This document shows positions 1 to 7,440 of a stretch of DNA of 64,000 nt, piece after piece; positions within the stretch are counted from its first letter, which is position 1, and the number at the start of each line of letters is the position of its first letter. Source of the stretch: Stenotrophomonas sp. Iso1. GTDB taxonomy: Bacteria; Pseudomonadota; Gammaproteobacteria; Xanthomonadales; Xanthomonadaceae. The stretch is taken from assembly GCF_027497995.1 (NCBI RefSeq), contig NZ_JAODBT010000003.1, positions 434,001 through 498,000 on the forward strand, in the 5' to 3' direction. A program made the position numbers and the translations under genes. The notes beneath the pieces are model-generated. The model saw nothing but the letters and a program-made list of their open reading frames with translations, made no database searches and was not told where the DNA came from.

Positions 1-1
1 C

Positions 2-655
2 CCTATTTCGCTTGGAAACGGGAAACTAGCTAAAGCCTATGAACTTACATCGGCCACGGCATACTTCTATCCCCGCAATGCCATTCCGCCGGAAGAGCAC
101 ATTCGCTCTGACTTACGGGAGATGGCAAGGATGCTTAGTTCCATTTACGAAAATGAAGATCTTCAAAGGCGCACCGGAGAAACCTCTTTAGATGTAATCG
201 CCGCGTTGAGCAAGGTAGAAGATTCCACCGAGAGCCGGGAGCGTAGTGCTACTCAAGGCTTTGGACTCACGCAACCGGAACGCCGCGCGGTGGAACAACA
301 AGCCATGCGACTTGCCGCTATGTATTTGGGCCAACTCGGCTACAAAGTGGAAGACACGAGTGCCAAGCATCCCTATGACTTCAAGGCCACCCGCCTAGAA
401 GAAGTCCTCTACATTGAGGTCAAAGGAACCACAGGAGCAATTGGCGACGTTGTGCTGACCAAGAACGAGGTGAACCATCATCTGCACCAACATCCGAACA
501 ATGGATTGATTGTCGTGCATAGCATCCAACTATCCAGAAGCGAAGCTGGGCCACGAGCGACAGACGGCAAGCTCGAAGCAAGAATTCCCTGGAAAATAGA
601 GAAAGAGCACTTGGAGGCCATCAGCTATCGATACCGTACCGACAGTATTTTCTAG
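2..655 (+). CDS. McrB-N (DUF3578)-like / DUF3883 protein, 5' end outside window
   Basis: The frame is open from the window edge to the TAG at 653-655, so the gene begins upstream; the ATG at 122 is internal. The first residues visible (AYFYP, IPPEEHIRSDLREM) resemble the end of the McrB-type N-terminal domain DUF3578. The C-terminal 110 residues (QLGYKVEDTS, YDFKA, YIEVKGTTG, VVLTKNEV) fit DUF3883, which has a restriction-endonuclease-like fold with an E-V-K core. Proteins of this architecture occur in restriction and defence settings, but only the tail is here, so a defence role is inference. Base composition is more AT-rich than the following genes. Confidence 0.7.
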   Translation, partial: PISLGNGKLAKAYELTSATAYFYPRNAIPPEEHIRSDLREMARMLSSIYENEDLQRRTGETSLDVIAALSKVEDSTESRERSATQGFGLTQPERRAVEQQAMRLAAMYLGQLGYKVEDTSAKHPYDFKATRLEEVLYIEVKGTTGAIGDVVLTKNEVNHHLHQHPNNGLIVVHSIQLSRSEAGPRATDGKLEARIPWKIEKEHLEAISYRYRTDSIF

Positions 656-718
656 TTCGACGAAAGCAAATCCGAATAGGCGCCTTTGAGATCGATACGC
701 ATTTCAAGGGATTACTTA

Positions 719-751
<33 letters not shown>

Positions 752-918
752 GATAGTCCCATCATGCAGAACCGGGGGAGGCCGACTAATAAAGAGGCAA
801 GGGCATTCCGTCGCATCCAATCTTCTTTAACAAACACTCCCCTTTCAGCATAGCCAGCGCAGGGCACGCGCTACCCTATTCGCCTTCCAGCACCACCCCG
901 CACGCCGCAATCACCCCC

Positions 919-2055
919 ATGACCACCAACAACCACCGCGTCCAAGGCCTCAACAACGACGAGGTATCACCCGACTGGCCGGCGATCAGCGACCACGAGG
1001 TCGCTTGGCTGCGCGAGCGCTTCCCGCAACTTGAAGGTGCTGGCCCGGTGCTGTGGCATAGCCCTCGTCCCATGTCAGCGGCTGGGATTGTCGAGAGCGC
1101 GGCGTGGCGAGCTTTCATCAAGCGTCATCACCACAGCGTTCGCGATGCAGCGAGCTTGACCGAGGAACATCGCTTCATCGCGCACCTTGCCGATGCGGGC
1201 GTGCCGGTGGTTCATGTACTGAAGGACCGTGACGGCGCGACAGCGGTTGAACACGACGGTTGGACCTACGAAGTGCATGCCGTCGCTGAAGGCGTGGATC
1301 TGTATCGCGACGCGCCTTCCTGGACGCCGCTGACCAAGCTGGATCAGGCGCGGGAGGCCGGCAGAATGCTCGCCGCGCTGCATCAGGCGTCGGCAAGCTA
1401 CGTCGCCCCGCAACGCAGCACCCACGTGCTGGTGACGCGCGATGATCTGCTCCGCACGGCCAACCCCGTCGCGATGCTGGAACGCGATTTCGTCGAACGC
1501 CCGGCGCTGGCCGACTACCTGTCGCACAAAGCCTGGCAGCACGACCTCGAACACACCGTGCTGCCCTGGCACGCGGGGTTGGCCGAGCGACTGCAGGATG
1601 AGCCACAGTTGTGGGCGCACAACGATTGGCATGTCTCCAACCTGCTCTGGCGTCGCGAGGGCGATGCCACGGTCGTGGCAAGCGTGCTCGACTTTGGCTT
1701 GGCGTCACCCACCAGCGCGCTGTTTGATCTGGCCACGGCTATCGAACGCAACGCCGTGGCGTGGCTGGAACTGGAGCGCGGCGCGCAGGCCGTGCATGTG
1801 GATACCGCACTCGCTCTGCTCGACGGCTACCGACAGGTGCGGCCCTTGTCAGCCACGCAGGTGCATCTGCTGGCCGACCTGCTGCCGGTGGTGCATTTCG
1901 ATTTCGCGCTGTCGGAAGTCGAGTACTTCCAGGGCGCTACCGGTTCAACCGCCGACGCTGACGTGGCGTATCACATCTTCCTGCTCGGCCACGCGCAATG
2001 GTTCCGAAACCGCGACGGCCAGGCACTGCTTGCCGCGCTGCACGCGGCCGCCTGA
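919..2055 (+). CDS. APH-family phosphotransferase (small-molecule kinase)
   Basis: A 378-residue protein of the aminoglycoside/choline phosphotransferase fold. The catalytic loop is seen at H234-N-D236-WHVSN241 (HxDxxxxN pattern) and the metal-binding DFG-like motif at D258-F-G. The N-terminal lobe is present, so the gene looks complete. It ends about 50 bp before a TPP riboswitch that controls an outer-membrane receptor and a PnuC-type transporter. By context the substrate could be thiamine or a thiamine precursor, but this is inference. Homoserine, choline or another alcohol remain possible. The start at 919 gives a full-length kinase; no strong ribosome-binding site is visible. Confidence 0.75.
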   Translation: MTTNNHRVQGLNNDEVSPDWPAISDHEVAWLRERFPQLEGAGPVLWHSPRPMSAAGIVESAAWRAFIKRHHHSVRDAASLTEEHRFIAHLADAGVPVVHVLKDRDGATAVEHDGWTYEVHAVAEGVDLYRDAPSWTPLTKLDQAREAGRMLAALHQASASYVAPQRSTHVLVTRDDLLRTANPVAMLERDFVERPALADYLSHKAWQHDLEHTVLPWHAGLAERLQDEPQLWAHNDWHVSNLLWRREGDATVVASVLDFGLASPTSALFDLATAIERNAVAWLELERGAQAVHVDTALALLDGYRQVRPLSATQVHLLADLLPVVHFDFALSEVEYFQGATGSTADADVAYHIFLLGHAQWFRNRDGQALLAALHAAA

Positions 2056-2103
2056 ATACCGGCGAGGGGCAAACCCGTACCGTTTGTGGTCCAATACGCC
2101 CCT

Positions 2104-2181
2104 GAAGCGGGGGTGCCTGGTTGTTGCAGGCTGAGAGAGTCCCTTGGAACCTGATCCGGTTTGCACCGGCGTAGGGAGCTT
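2104..2181 (+). promoter_or_regulatory. TPP riboswitch (THI element)
   Basis: The conserved parts appear in order: GGGGTGCC near 2110, GGCTGAGA near 2129, AACCTGATCCGG near 2148, then ACCGGCGTAGGGA near 2164. These correspond to the pyrimidine-sensor and pyrophosphate-sensor helices of the thiamine pyrophosphate riboswitch. The element sits about 70 bases before the receptor start at 2253 and should lower expression of the receptor and the coupled transporter when TPP is plentiful. The upstream kinase gene is outside its control. Confidence 0.95.
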
Positions 2182-2252
2182 TGAGCAGCAGGCACACCAC
2201 CTTCAGGGTTGGTTGCGCGTGCGCGCCTTCGCTTCGTCTCCCCCTCCGGCTG

Positions 2253-4436
2253 ATGACGAACCGAATGAACCGCTGCTACCGAATCTCGTTGTTGACTGCT
2301 GCGCTGAGCGCGGCGCTGCCGCTGCACGCCAGCACTCCTGAAACCGACGCTTCCGACCGCTCCACCACCGAGCTGGCCGCCGTGCGCGTGCAGGCCAAAC
2401 AGCCTGGCACGAAGGACTCCCAATCCAACAGCTTCGGCGCCGGTGACTGGAAAAACACCCCGGCCTCGATCACCGTGCTCGACCGCAGCCTGCTCGACAG
2501 CCGCCACGTCCGCACGCTGTCCGAGCTGGCGCAGAACGATGCCTCACTGGGCGACAGCTACGCGCCGGTCGGCTATTACCAGAACATCGCCATCCGCGGC
2601 TTCGCGCTGGATACCGCCACCGGCTACCGCTTCAACGGCCTGACCATTGCCGGTGAGCAGCGCCTGGCGCTGGAGAACGTACAGCAGGTGGAAATCCTCA
2701 AGGGCGAAGCCGGCCTCGCGGCGGGCGTCATCGCGCCGGGCGGCGTCATCAACTACGTGGGCAAGCGCCCGGCCGAAGTCCGCACCGTCACTTTCGCCAC
2801 CGATTCGGAAGGCACGCGCTACGCCACTGTGGACGTGGGCCACTGGGTGACGCCGCGCATCGGCGTGCGCTTCAACGCCGCGTGGGACGACAGCGCTTCG
2901 TATATCGATCACGCCGATGGCCGCCGCAACTTCTATTCGCTGGCCACCGATTGGTTGATCGGCGAACGCGGCAAGCTGGAAGTGGATGCCAACTACCAGA
3001 CCAGCGCGCAGCGCTCGGCATCGGGCTACCAGCTGCTCGGTGCCACCGTCCTGCCGCGCAACGTGGACCGCAAGCACATGCTCGGCTACCAGGCCTGGCA
3101 GCAGCCGGTGGGCATCGACAGCACCAACATCAGCGCGCTGCACACCTTCGATTTCAGCCCGACGTGGCAGTCGCGCGTGTCGGCCAGCTACAGCCGCTCG
3201 GTCATCGACGACAACGTCGCCTTCGCCTATGGCTGCTACTACGCCGCCGAATGCGCCGATGGCAGCGTGCCGGGCAATTACTTCGCGCCCAACGGCGACT
3301 ACGACATCTACGACTACCGCAGCCCGGACGACACGCGTCGCAACCAACAGCTGCGCGCCGAACTGCGCGGCCGTTTCAACACCGGCAATGTCGAACATCA
3401 GCTCACGTTTGGCGCGGACTACTTCGACCGCACCGTGGACAAGCGCCGCAACGTCAACGAATACGTCGGCACCGCCAACATCCACGACAAGGACGTGCCG
3501 CAATTCGTGCCGTCGCCGCTGCAACCCGGCCCCTCGGTGCGCCGCTTGGACAGCGAGCAGAAGTCGCTGTTCGTGCTGGACCGCATCCGTTTTGCCGATG
3601 ATTGGCAGTGGCTGGCCGGTGGCCGCTTCGTGCGTCTGGACGAACGCACCTTTGACAAGCGCGGCAATCCCGAGCGCGCGAGCCGGCTGTCACGCTTCCT
3701 GCCGCAGACCGCGTTGATCTGGAGCGCGACCGACGAACTCAATCTCTACGCCAGCTACGCGCAGGGCATCTCGCTCGGCCAGGAAGCGCCGTTCTGGACC
3801 ACCAATGAAGGTACCTTCCTGCCGGCCGTGCGCTCACGTCAGCTGGAAATGGGTGCCAAGTACACACCGTCGGACGCACTGACGCTGGGCGCTGCGCTGT
3901 TCCGCATCAGCCAGCCGTTCCAGTACGCCAAGCCCAACGACAGTGATTACGGCTACACCTTCGTGCAGGAAGGCCAACAGAACCACATCGGCCTGGAACT
4001 GAGCGCGCAGGGCCGCATCACCGAGCGCCTGCAGCTGACCGCCAGTGCCAGCGCGTTGCGCGCGCGTGCACGCAACACTGGCACGCCGGCCTACGAAGGT
4101 CACCCGCTGATCAACGTACCGACCACACGCGCAACGCTGCACGCGGATTATCAGCTGCCATTCGCACCCGGCCTTGGCATCACCGGCGGCTGGCGTTATG
4201 CGTCGTCGAACGTCGCCACCGCCGATGGACGCGTGCGCGCGCCGAGCTACAACGTTGCCGATGTAGGCCTGCGCTTCCAGCACCAGCTGCGCGAGCACGC
4301 GGTGAACTGGAACCTGTCGGTCGACAACGTCTTCAACCGCTTCTACTGGCGCGATACCGGCAGCAGCTCCGGTGACTATTACCTGTTCCCCGGCGCCCCG
4401 CGTCAGGCGCGCCTGTCGGTGACCGTCGCGCTATGA
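2253..4436 (+). CDS. TonB-dependent outer-membrane receptor, thiamine-regulated
   Basis: A 727-residue receptor. The ATG at 2253 is preferred over in-frame upstream codons because it is followed by a clear signal peptide (ISLLTAALSAALPLHA). A plug domain follows (NTPASITVLDRSLL, QNIAIRGFALD, VEILKGEAGLAAGVIAPGGVINYV), then a beta-barrel ending in SVTVAL. It imports a ligand across the outer membrane using TonB energy. The TPP riboswitch directly upstream and the ATGA overlap with a PnuC-type inner-membrane transporter point to thiamine or a precursor as ligand, as proposed for THI-regulated receptors in other Gram-negative bacteria. Similarity to siderophore receptors alone would have suggested iron, so the riboswitch decides the call. 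Confidence 0.88.
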   Translation: MTNRMNRCYRISLLTAALSAALPLHASTPETDASDRSTTELAAVRVQAKQPGTKDSQSNSFGAGDWKNTPASITVLDRSLLDSRHVRTLSELAQNDASLGDSYAPVGYYQNIAIRGFALDTATGYRFNGLTIAGEQRLALENVQQVEILKGEAGLAAGVIAPGGVINYVGKRPAEVRTVTFATDSEGTRYATVDVGHWVTPRIGVRFNAAWDDSASYIDHADGRRNFYSLATDWLIGERGKLEVDANYQTSAQRSASGYQLLGATVLPRNVDRKHMLGYQAWQQPVGIDSTNISALHTFDFSPTWQSRVSASYSRSVIDDNVAFAYGCYYAAECADGSVPGNYFAPNGDYDIYDYRSPDDTRRNQQLRAELRGRFNTGNVEHQLTFGADYFDRTVDKRRNVNEYVGTANIHDKDVPQFVPSPLQPGPSVRRLDSEQKSLFVLDRIRFADDWQWLAGGRFVRLDERTFDKRGNPERASRLSRFLPQTALIWSATDELNLYASYAQGISLGQEAPFWTTNEGTFLPAVRSRQLEMGAKYTPSDALTLGAALFRISQPFQYAKPNDSDYGYTFVQEGQQNHIGLELSAQGRITERLQLTASASALRARARNTGTPAYEGHPLINVPTTRATLHADYQLPFAPGLGITGGWRYASSNVATADGRVRAPSYNVADVGLRFQHQLREHAVNWNLSVDNVFNRFYWRDTGSSSGDYYLFPGAPRQARLSVTVAL

Positions 4437-5023
4437 ACCCCGCGATTCTCGAATGGTCCGCCGTTGGCTTCAGCATCCTCGGCGTCTGGCTGATGGCGCA
4501 GCGGCGGATGCTGGCCTGGCCGGTCGGGCTGATTTCGGTGGGGCTGTATGCGCTGGTGTTCGCCGAAGCCAAGCTGTATTCGGACACACTGCTGCAGGGC
4601 GCATTCGGTTTGTTCCTGCTGTACGGCTGGCTCAACTGGCGCAAGCAAGCGCAGGCCGAAGGACAGATCATCATCGCGCCACTGGCATCACGCCAGTGGA
4701 CGCGAGACCTGAGCATCGGCATCGCCTTCGGCATCGCACTGGGCGCCGCCATGCACACCTACACCGATGCCGCCCTGCCCTGGCTCGACGCCATGCTCGC
4801 TGCGCTCAGCCTGGTCGCACAGTGGTGGCAGGCACGCCGGCATAGCGCCGCGTGGTGGCTGTGGATCGTGGTCGATGTGGTTTACGTGGGCATGTATGCC
4901 GTGAAGTCGCTGCATGCGACAGCGGGGTTGTATCTCGTCTTCGTGGGGCTGGCGGCGATGGGGTTGCGGGCGTGGAAGAACGAAGAAAGCCGGGGCCGGA
5001 GTCAGGTTTCACCAGCCGCCTAA
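4433..5023 (+). CDS. pnuT: PnuC-family transporter, probable thiamine transporter PnuT
   Basis: A 196-residue integral membrane protein of the PnuC vitamin transporter family with about seven hydrophobic segments. The family-like aromatic stretch LLYGWLNW lies after the second to third segment. Its ATG overlaps the receptor stop as ATGA (4433-4436), so the two are translationally coupled and share the TPP riboswitch. PnuC relatives carry nicotinamide riboside, riboflavin or thiamine by facilitated diffusion, with trapping by phosphorylation. The riboswitch favours thiamine, and a kinase-like gene sits just upstream. The substrate is inferred from regulation, not from a diagnostic residue. Confidence 0.85.
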   Translation: MNPAILEWSAVGFSILGVWLMAQRRMLAWPVGLISVGLYALVFAEAKLYSDTLLQGAFGLFLLYGWLNWRKQAQAEGQIIIAPLASRQWTRDLSIGIAFGIALGAAMHTYTDAALPWLDAMLAALSLVAQWWQARRHSAAWWLWIVVDVVYVGMYAVKSLHATAGLYLVFVGLAAMGLRAWKNEESRGRSQVSPAA

Positions 5024-5102
5024 GTCCAGCGCCATGGTCATGTGTGTGCCTTGTCAGTCTCCATACCGCTGCATCGGGGCTGGCAAGGCTTCACGCGAAC
5101 CA

Positions 5103-5123
5103 AGGCGTGATGCGATCACGCCT
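5103..5123. terminator. Hairpin between convergent genes
   Basis: Perfect 9-bp arms AGGCGTGAT / ATCACGCCT enclose a 3-base loop. The hairpin lies at the shared 3' end of the transporter gene and the GGDEF gene and touches the latter's stop codon. It has no T-tract, so terminator function is tentative. Confidence 0.4.
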
Positions 5124-6340
5124 CAGGAAAGCGCAGCTTCCGCATCCGCCTTCGGTCGGCCATTCGCAAGAAGGCGATCCGTTGCCGGCAGTGCCCACTC
5201 CACCCGGTTGCGCCCGGCCTTCTTGCCGCGATAGAGCGCTGCATCCGCAGTCTGCATGGCCCGATCCAGCGACTTCTCGTCGCCAAAGCAATCGGAAATA
5301 GCCACGGTTACCGTGCAACGCAGCCCTTCATAACGCGCGCCTTGCAGCATGACCTTCTGCTCGATGGTGCTGCGCACGCGCTCCGCTACACGCAACGCGG
5401 CAGCGTCATCAGCGCCCATGCAGATCGCAGCAAACTCCTCGCCACCCAGCCGGCAGACCAGATCATCTTTGCGAACGGCGCCTCGCAGGGCTTCGGCAAC
5501 ACCGCACAGCACAACATCACCTACGTGGTGACCGTAGTTGTCATTGATGCGCTTGAAATGATCAACATCGATCAACAGCAAACGCGCCCGGGCGCTCGGC
5601 CGCTGGAAGCAAGCATCCAACGCCTCAGTCAAACCTCGACGGTTGAGCAGTTGCGTCAGCGGATCACGTGCGGCCATGTTGCGAAGCGCGTCCGTCAAGC
5701 GACGCAGGACCAGCCACACGATGGACGGCGGAAGAATGGTCGCCAGCGAACACATGTAGACATAGAAGACCATCTGGAACTGGCCATCCATGCTCAGCGC
5801 CGCCAGCCCGCCACTCAGCAGCTTGCTGAGCTTGATGATGTTCAACACGCAGATGCCGCTGATCAACAACGCGAACAGCAGTACTTCGCCGCGCAAGTCT
5901 CGCGCAAACGTTCGCGCGCCATATAACAGCACCCCCACCATGCCGACGAAGCACAACGCGCACATCGCCGCGAGCATGGAATAACGCGCCACCGAGCCCC
6001 ACGCCCAATCCACCAGAACCTGCGCGGCGGCATACCCCACTGCCAAGCCGATCAACGGCCAGAGCAGCGGCGTCGAGCGACCGAAGAAGCGAGCCCCACC
6101 CACGCAGTACGCCAGCAACGAGCAGAGCGTAAGCGAATGATTGATCACGCTCATCCAGCTCCACCCCGCCGGCCCTTCCAGCAGCTGCAGCACATACGCC
6201 ATGCCAAGCGTGAGGTTACCCACCGCAAATGCATCCATGCCCATCTTCTCGCCGTGCAGGCGCCGGCTGATGAGCAGGAACATCACGGTGAAGCTCAGCA
6301 GGTAGACACACAACATGCCTACGAGAAGGGTGGCGATCAT
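5123..6340 (-). CDS. Membrane-bound diguanylate cyclase (GGDEF)
   Basis: A 405-residue protein with six or seven hydrophobic segments in residues 1-212 and a C-terminal GGDEF domain (about 222-390). The active-site signature is G299-G-E-E-F303. The product-inhibition I-site R290-K-D-D293 is intact five residues before it. No EAL or HD-GYP domain is present, so it should make cyclic di-GMP at the membrane. The start at 6340 places the first hydrophobic helix at the N-terminus; an in-frame start 23 codons upstream adds an unlikely Cys/Pro-rich leader. The ligand of the membrane sensor region is unknown. Confidence 0.9.
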   Translation of the reverse strand: MIATLLVGMLCVYLLSFTVMFLLISRRLHGEKMGMDAFAVGNLTLGMAYVLQLLEGPAGWSWMSVINHSLTLCSLLAYCVGGARFFGRSTPLLWPLIGLAVGYAAAQVLVDWAWGSVARYSMLAAMCALCFVGMVGVLLYGARTFARDLRGEVLLFALLISGICVLNIIKLSKLLSGGLAALSMDGQFQMVFYVYMCSLATILPPSIVWLVLRRLTDALRNMAARDPLTQLLNRRGLTEALDACFQRPSARARLLLIDVDHFKRINDNYGHHVGDVVLCGVAEALRGAVRKDDLVCRLGGEEFAAICMGADDAAALRVAERVRSTIEQKVMLQGARYEGLRCTVTVAISDCFGDEKSLDRAMQTADAALYRGKKAGRNRVEWALPATDRLLANGRPKADAEAALS

Positions 6341-6546
6341 CGGGTGTTCGACGTTGGGGACAGAGCGGATGCAGGGACAGCCGGGCCACTGCCGACCAAG
6401 TTGAAGCAATGGCGTACGGCAGGCGCCCAGGCGAGCGGCGGGGAATATTACGAGACGCGTATCCTACCCAATCACGCCGTCCGACCGGCACTGCAGCTTT
6501 CAACTATCGAATGCCCCATAACTCTTACGATCAAGAGCAGTAACCC

Positions 6547-6565
6547 GGGTCAGATTCGGGTTCCC
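6547..6565 (+). repeat. REP-like sequence upstream of the RAYT
   Basis: The sequence GGTCAGATTCGGGTT closely matches the reverse complement of the copies downstream of the transposase (GGTCAGAGTCGAGTT). The RAYT remnant is therefore bracketed by inverted copies. The rest of the 6341-6645 gap shows nothing further that I can name. Confidence 0.55.
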
Positions 6566-6645
6566 ACATCAACCCGCTGGCTCCACGGATCGTCGCTACT
6601 GGCCGAACACTTCAGCCTCGTCTGCACACACGCAATGAGGCCGAC

Positions 6646-7396
6646 TTGGCCAGACAACCAAGAAACGATCTACCCGGTGTAGCGCAACACGTCATGCAAC
6701 GTGGAAATGACCAGCAACCCTGCTTCTTCGCGACATCGACCGCATTCGGTACCTGCAGGATCTGTGTAAACACTCCCTGGCAGGCACCTGCAACGTGCAT
6801 GCGTATGTATTGATGACCAATCATGTGCATCTGTTGATCACGCCCACCCAGACAGGCGCGATCAGCCGGCTGATGCAATCGCTGGGGCGGCGCTATGTGC
6901 GCTACATCAATGACAGCTACGGACGAACCGGCACGTTGTGGGAAGGCCGGTATAAATCGCATCTGGTCGCCAACGACGAACACCTGCTGCGCTGCTATCG
7001 CTATATCGAACTCAATCCCGTCCGCGCAGGGATGGTGGCGCATGCGGCCGATTACCGATGGTCGAGCTATGGCCGCAATGCGATGGCCTGGCTGATCCGC
7101 TTGTTCATTCGCACGTCTGTTACAGCAGGTTGGAAAATATGGAAAGGGAGCGACTGCAGGCTTATCGCGAGCTGGTTCCACAAGCGTGCGACGAAGATGC
7201 AGCGCGCTTCAGCGATCACTTGCGACATCAACATCCGATGGGAAATGAGCGATTTCGAGCGGCTATCGAAGCGCAGGCCGGTCGCAGGCTCACACCAGGA
7301 AAAGGGGCCGACCGAGAAAACAGAAGTCAGAGACATAGAAACTCGACTCTGACCCCTGTTTTCCGTGATCCCTGTTTTCCGAAGTCAGATACCTAG
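6646..7396 (+). pseudogene. REP-associated tyrosine transposase (RAYT), frameshifted
   Basis: Three frames together rebuild a Y1/IS200-like RAYT. Frame 1 from TTG 6646 gives ARQPRNDLPGVAQHVMQRGN. After a shift near 6729, frame 3 gives DIDRIRYLQDL and the HUH motif (TNHVHLL, from about 6810), followed by YRYIELNPVRAGM with the likely catalytic tyrosine. After a second shift near 7090, frame 2 gives QAYRELVPQACDEDAARFSDHLRHQHP in two stretches and ends RRLTPGKG. No ATG is found at the normal start position. RAYTs are single-copy enzymes thought to spread REP elements; this copy cannot make an intact protein. The coding tail fades into a REP copy, so the 3' boundary is approximate. Confidence 0.85.
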
Positions 7397-7422
7397 AAAC
7401 TCGACTCCGACCCCTGTTTTCG
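7322..7422. repeat. Two tandem REP-like units downstream of the RAYT
   Basis: Two copies of a roughly 42-base unit (7322-7363 and 7380-7422) share GAAGTCAGA, then CATAGAAACTCGACT or CCTAGAAACTCGACT, then GACCCCTGTTTTC. Each can pair GTCAGAG with CTCTGAC, perfectly in the first copy and less so in the second. They face the upstream copy near 6547 in inverted orientation. Confidence 0.75.
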
Positions 7423-7440
7423 CTATTTTCGCTGTTTTCA

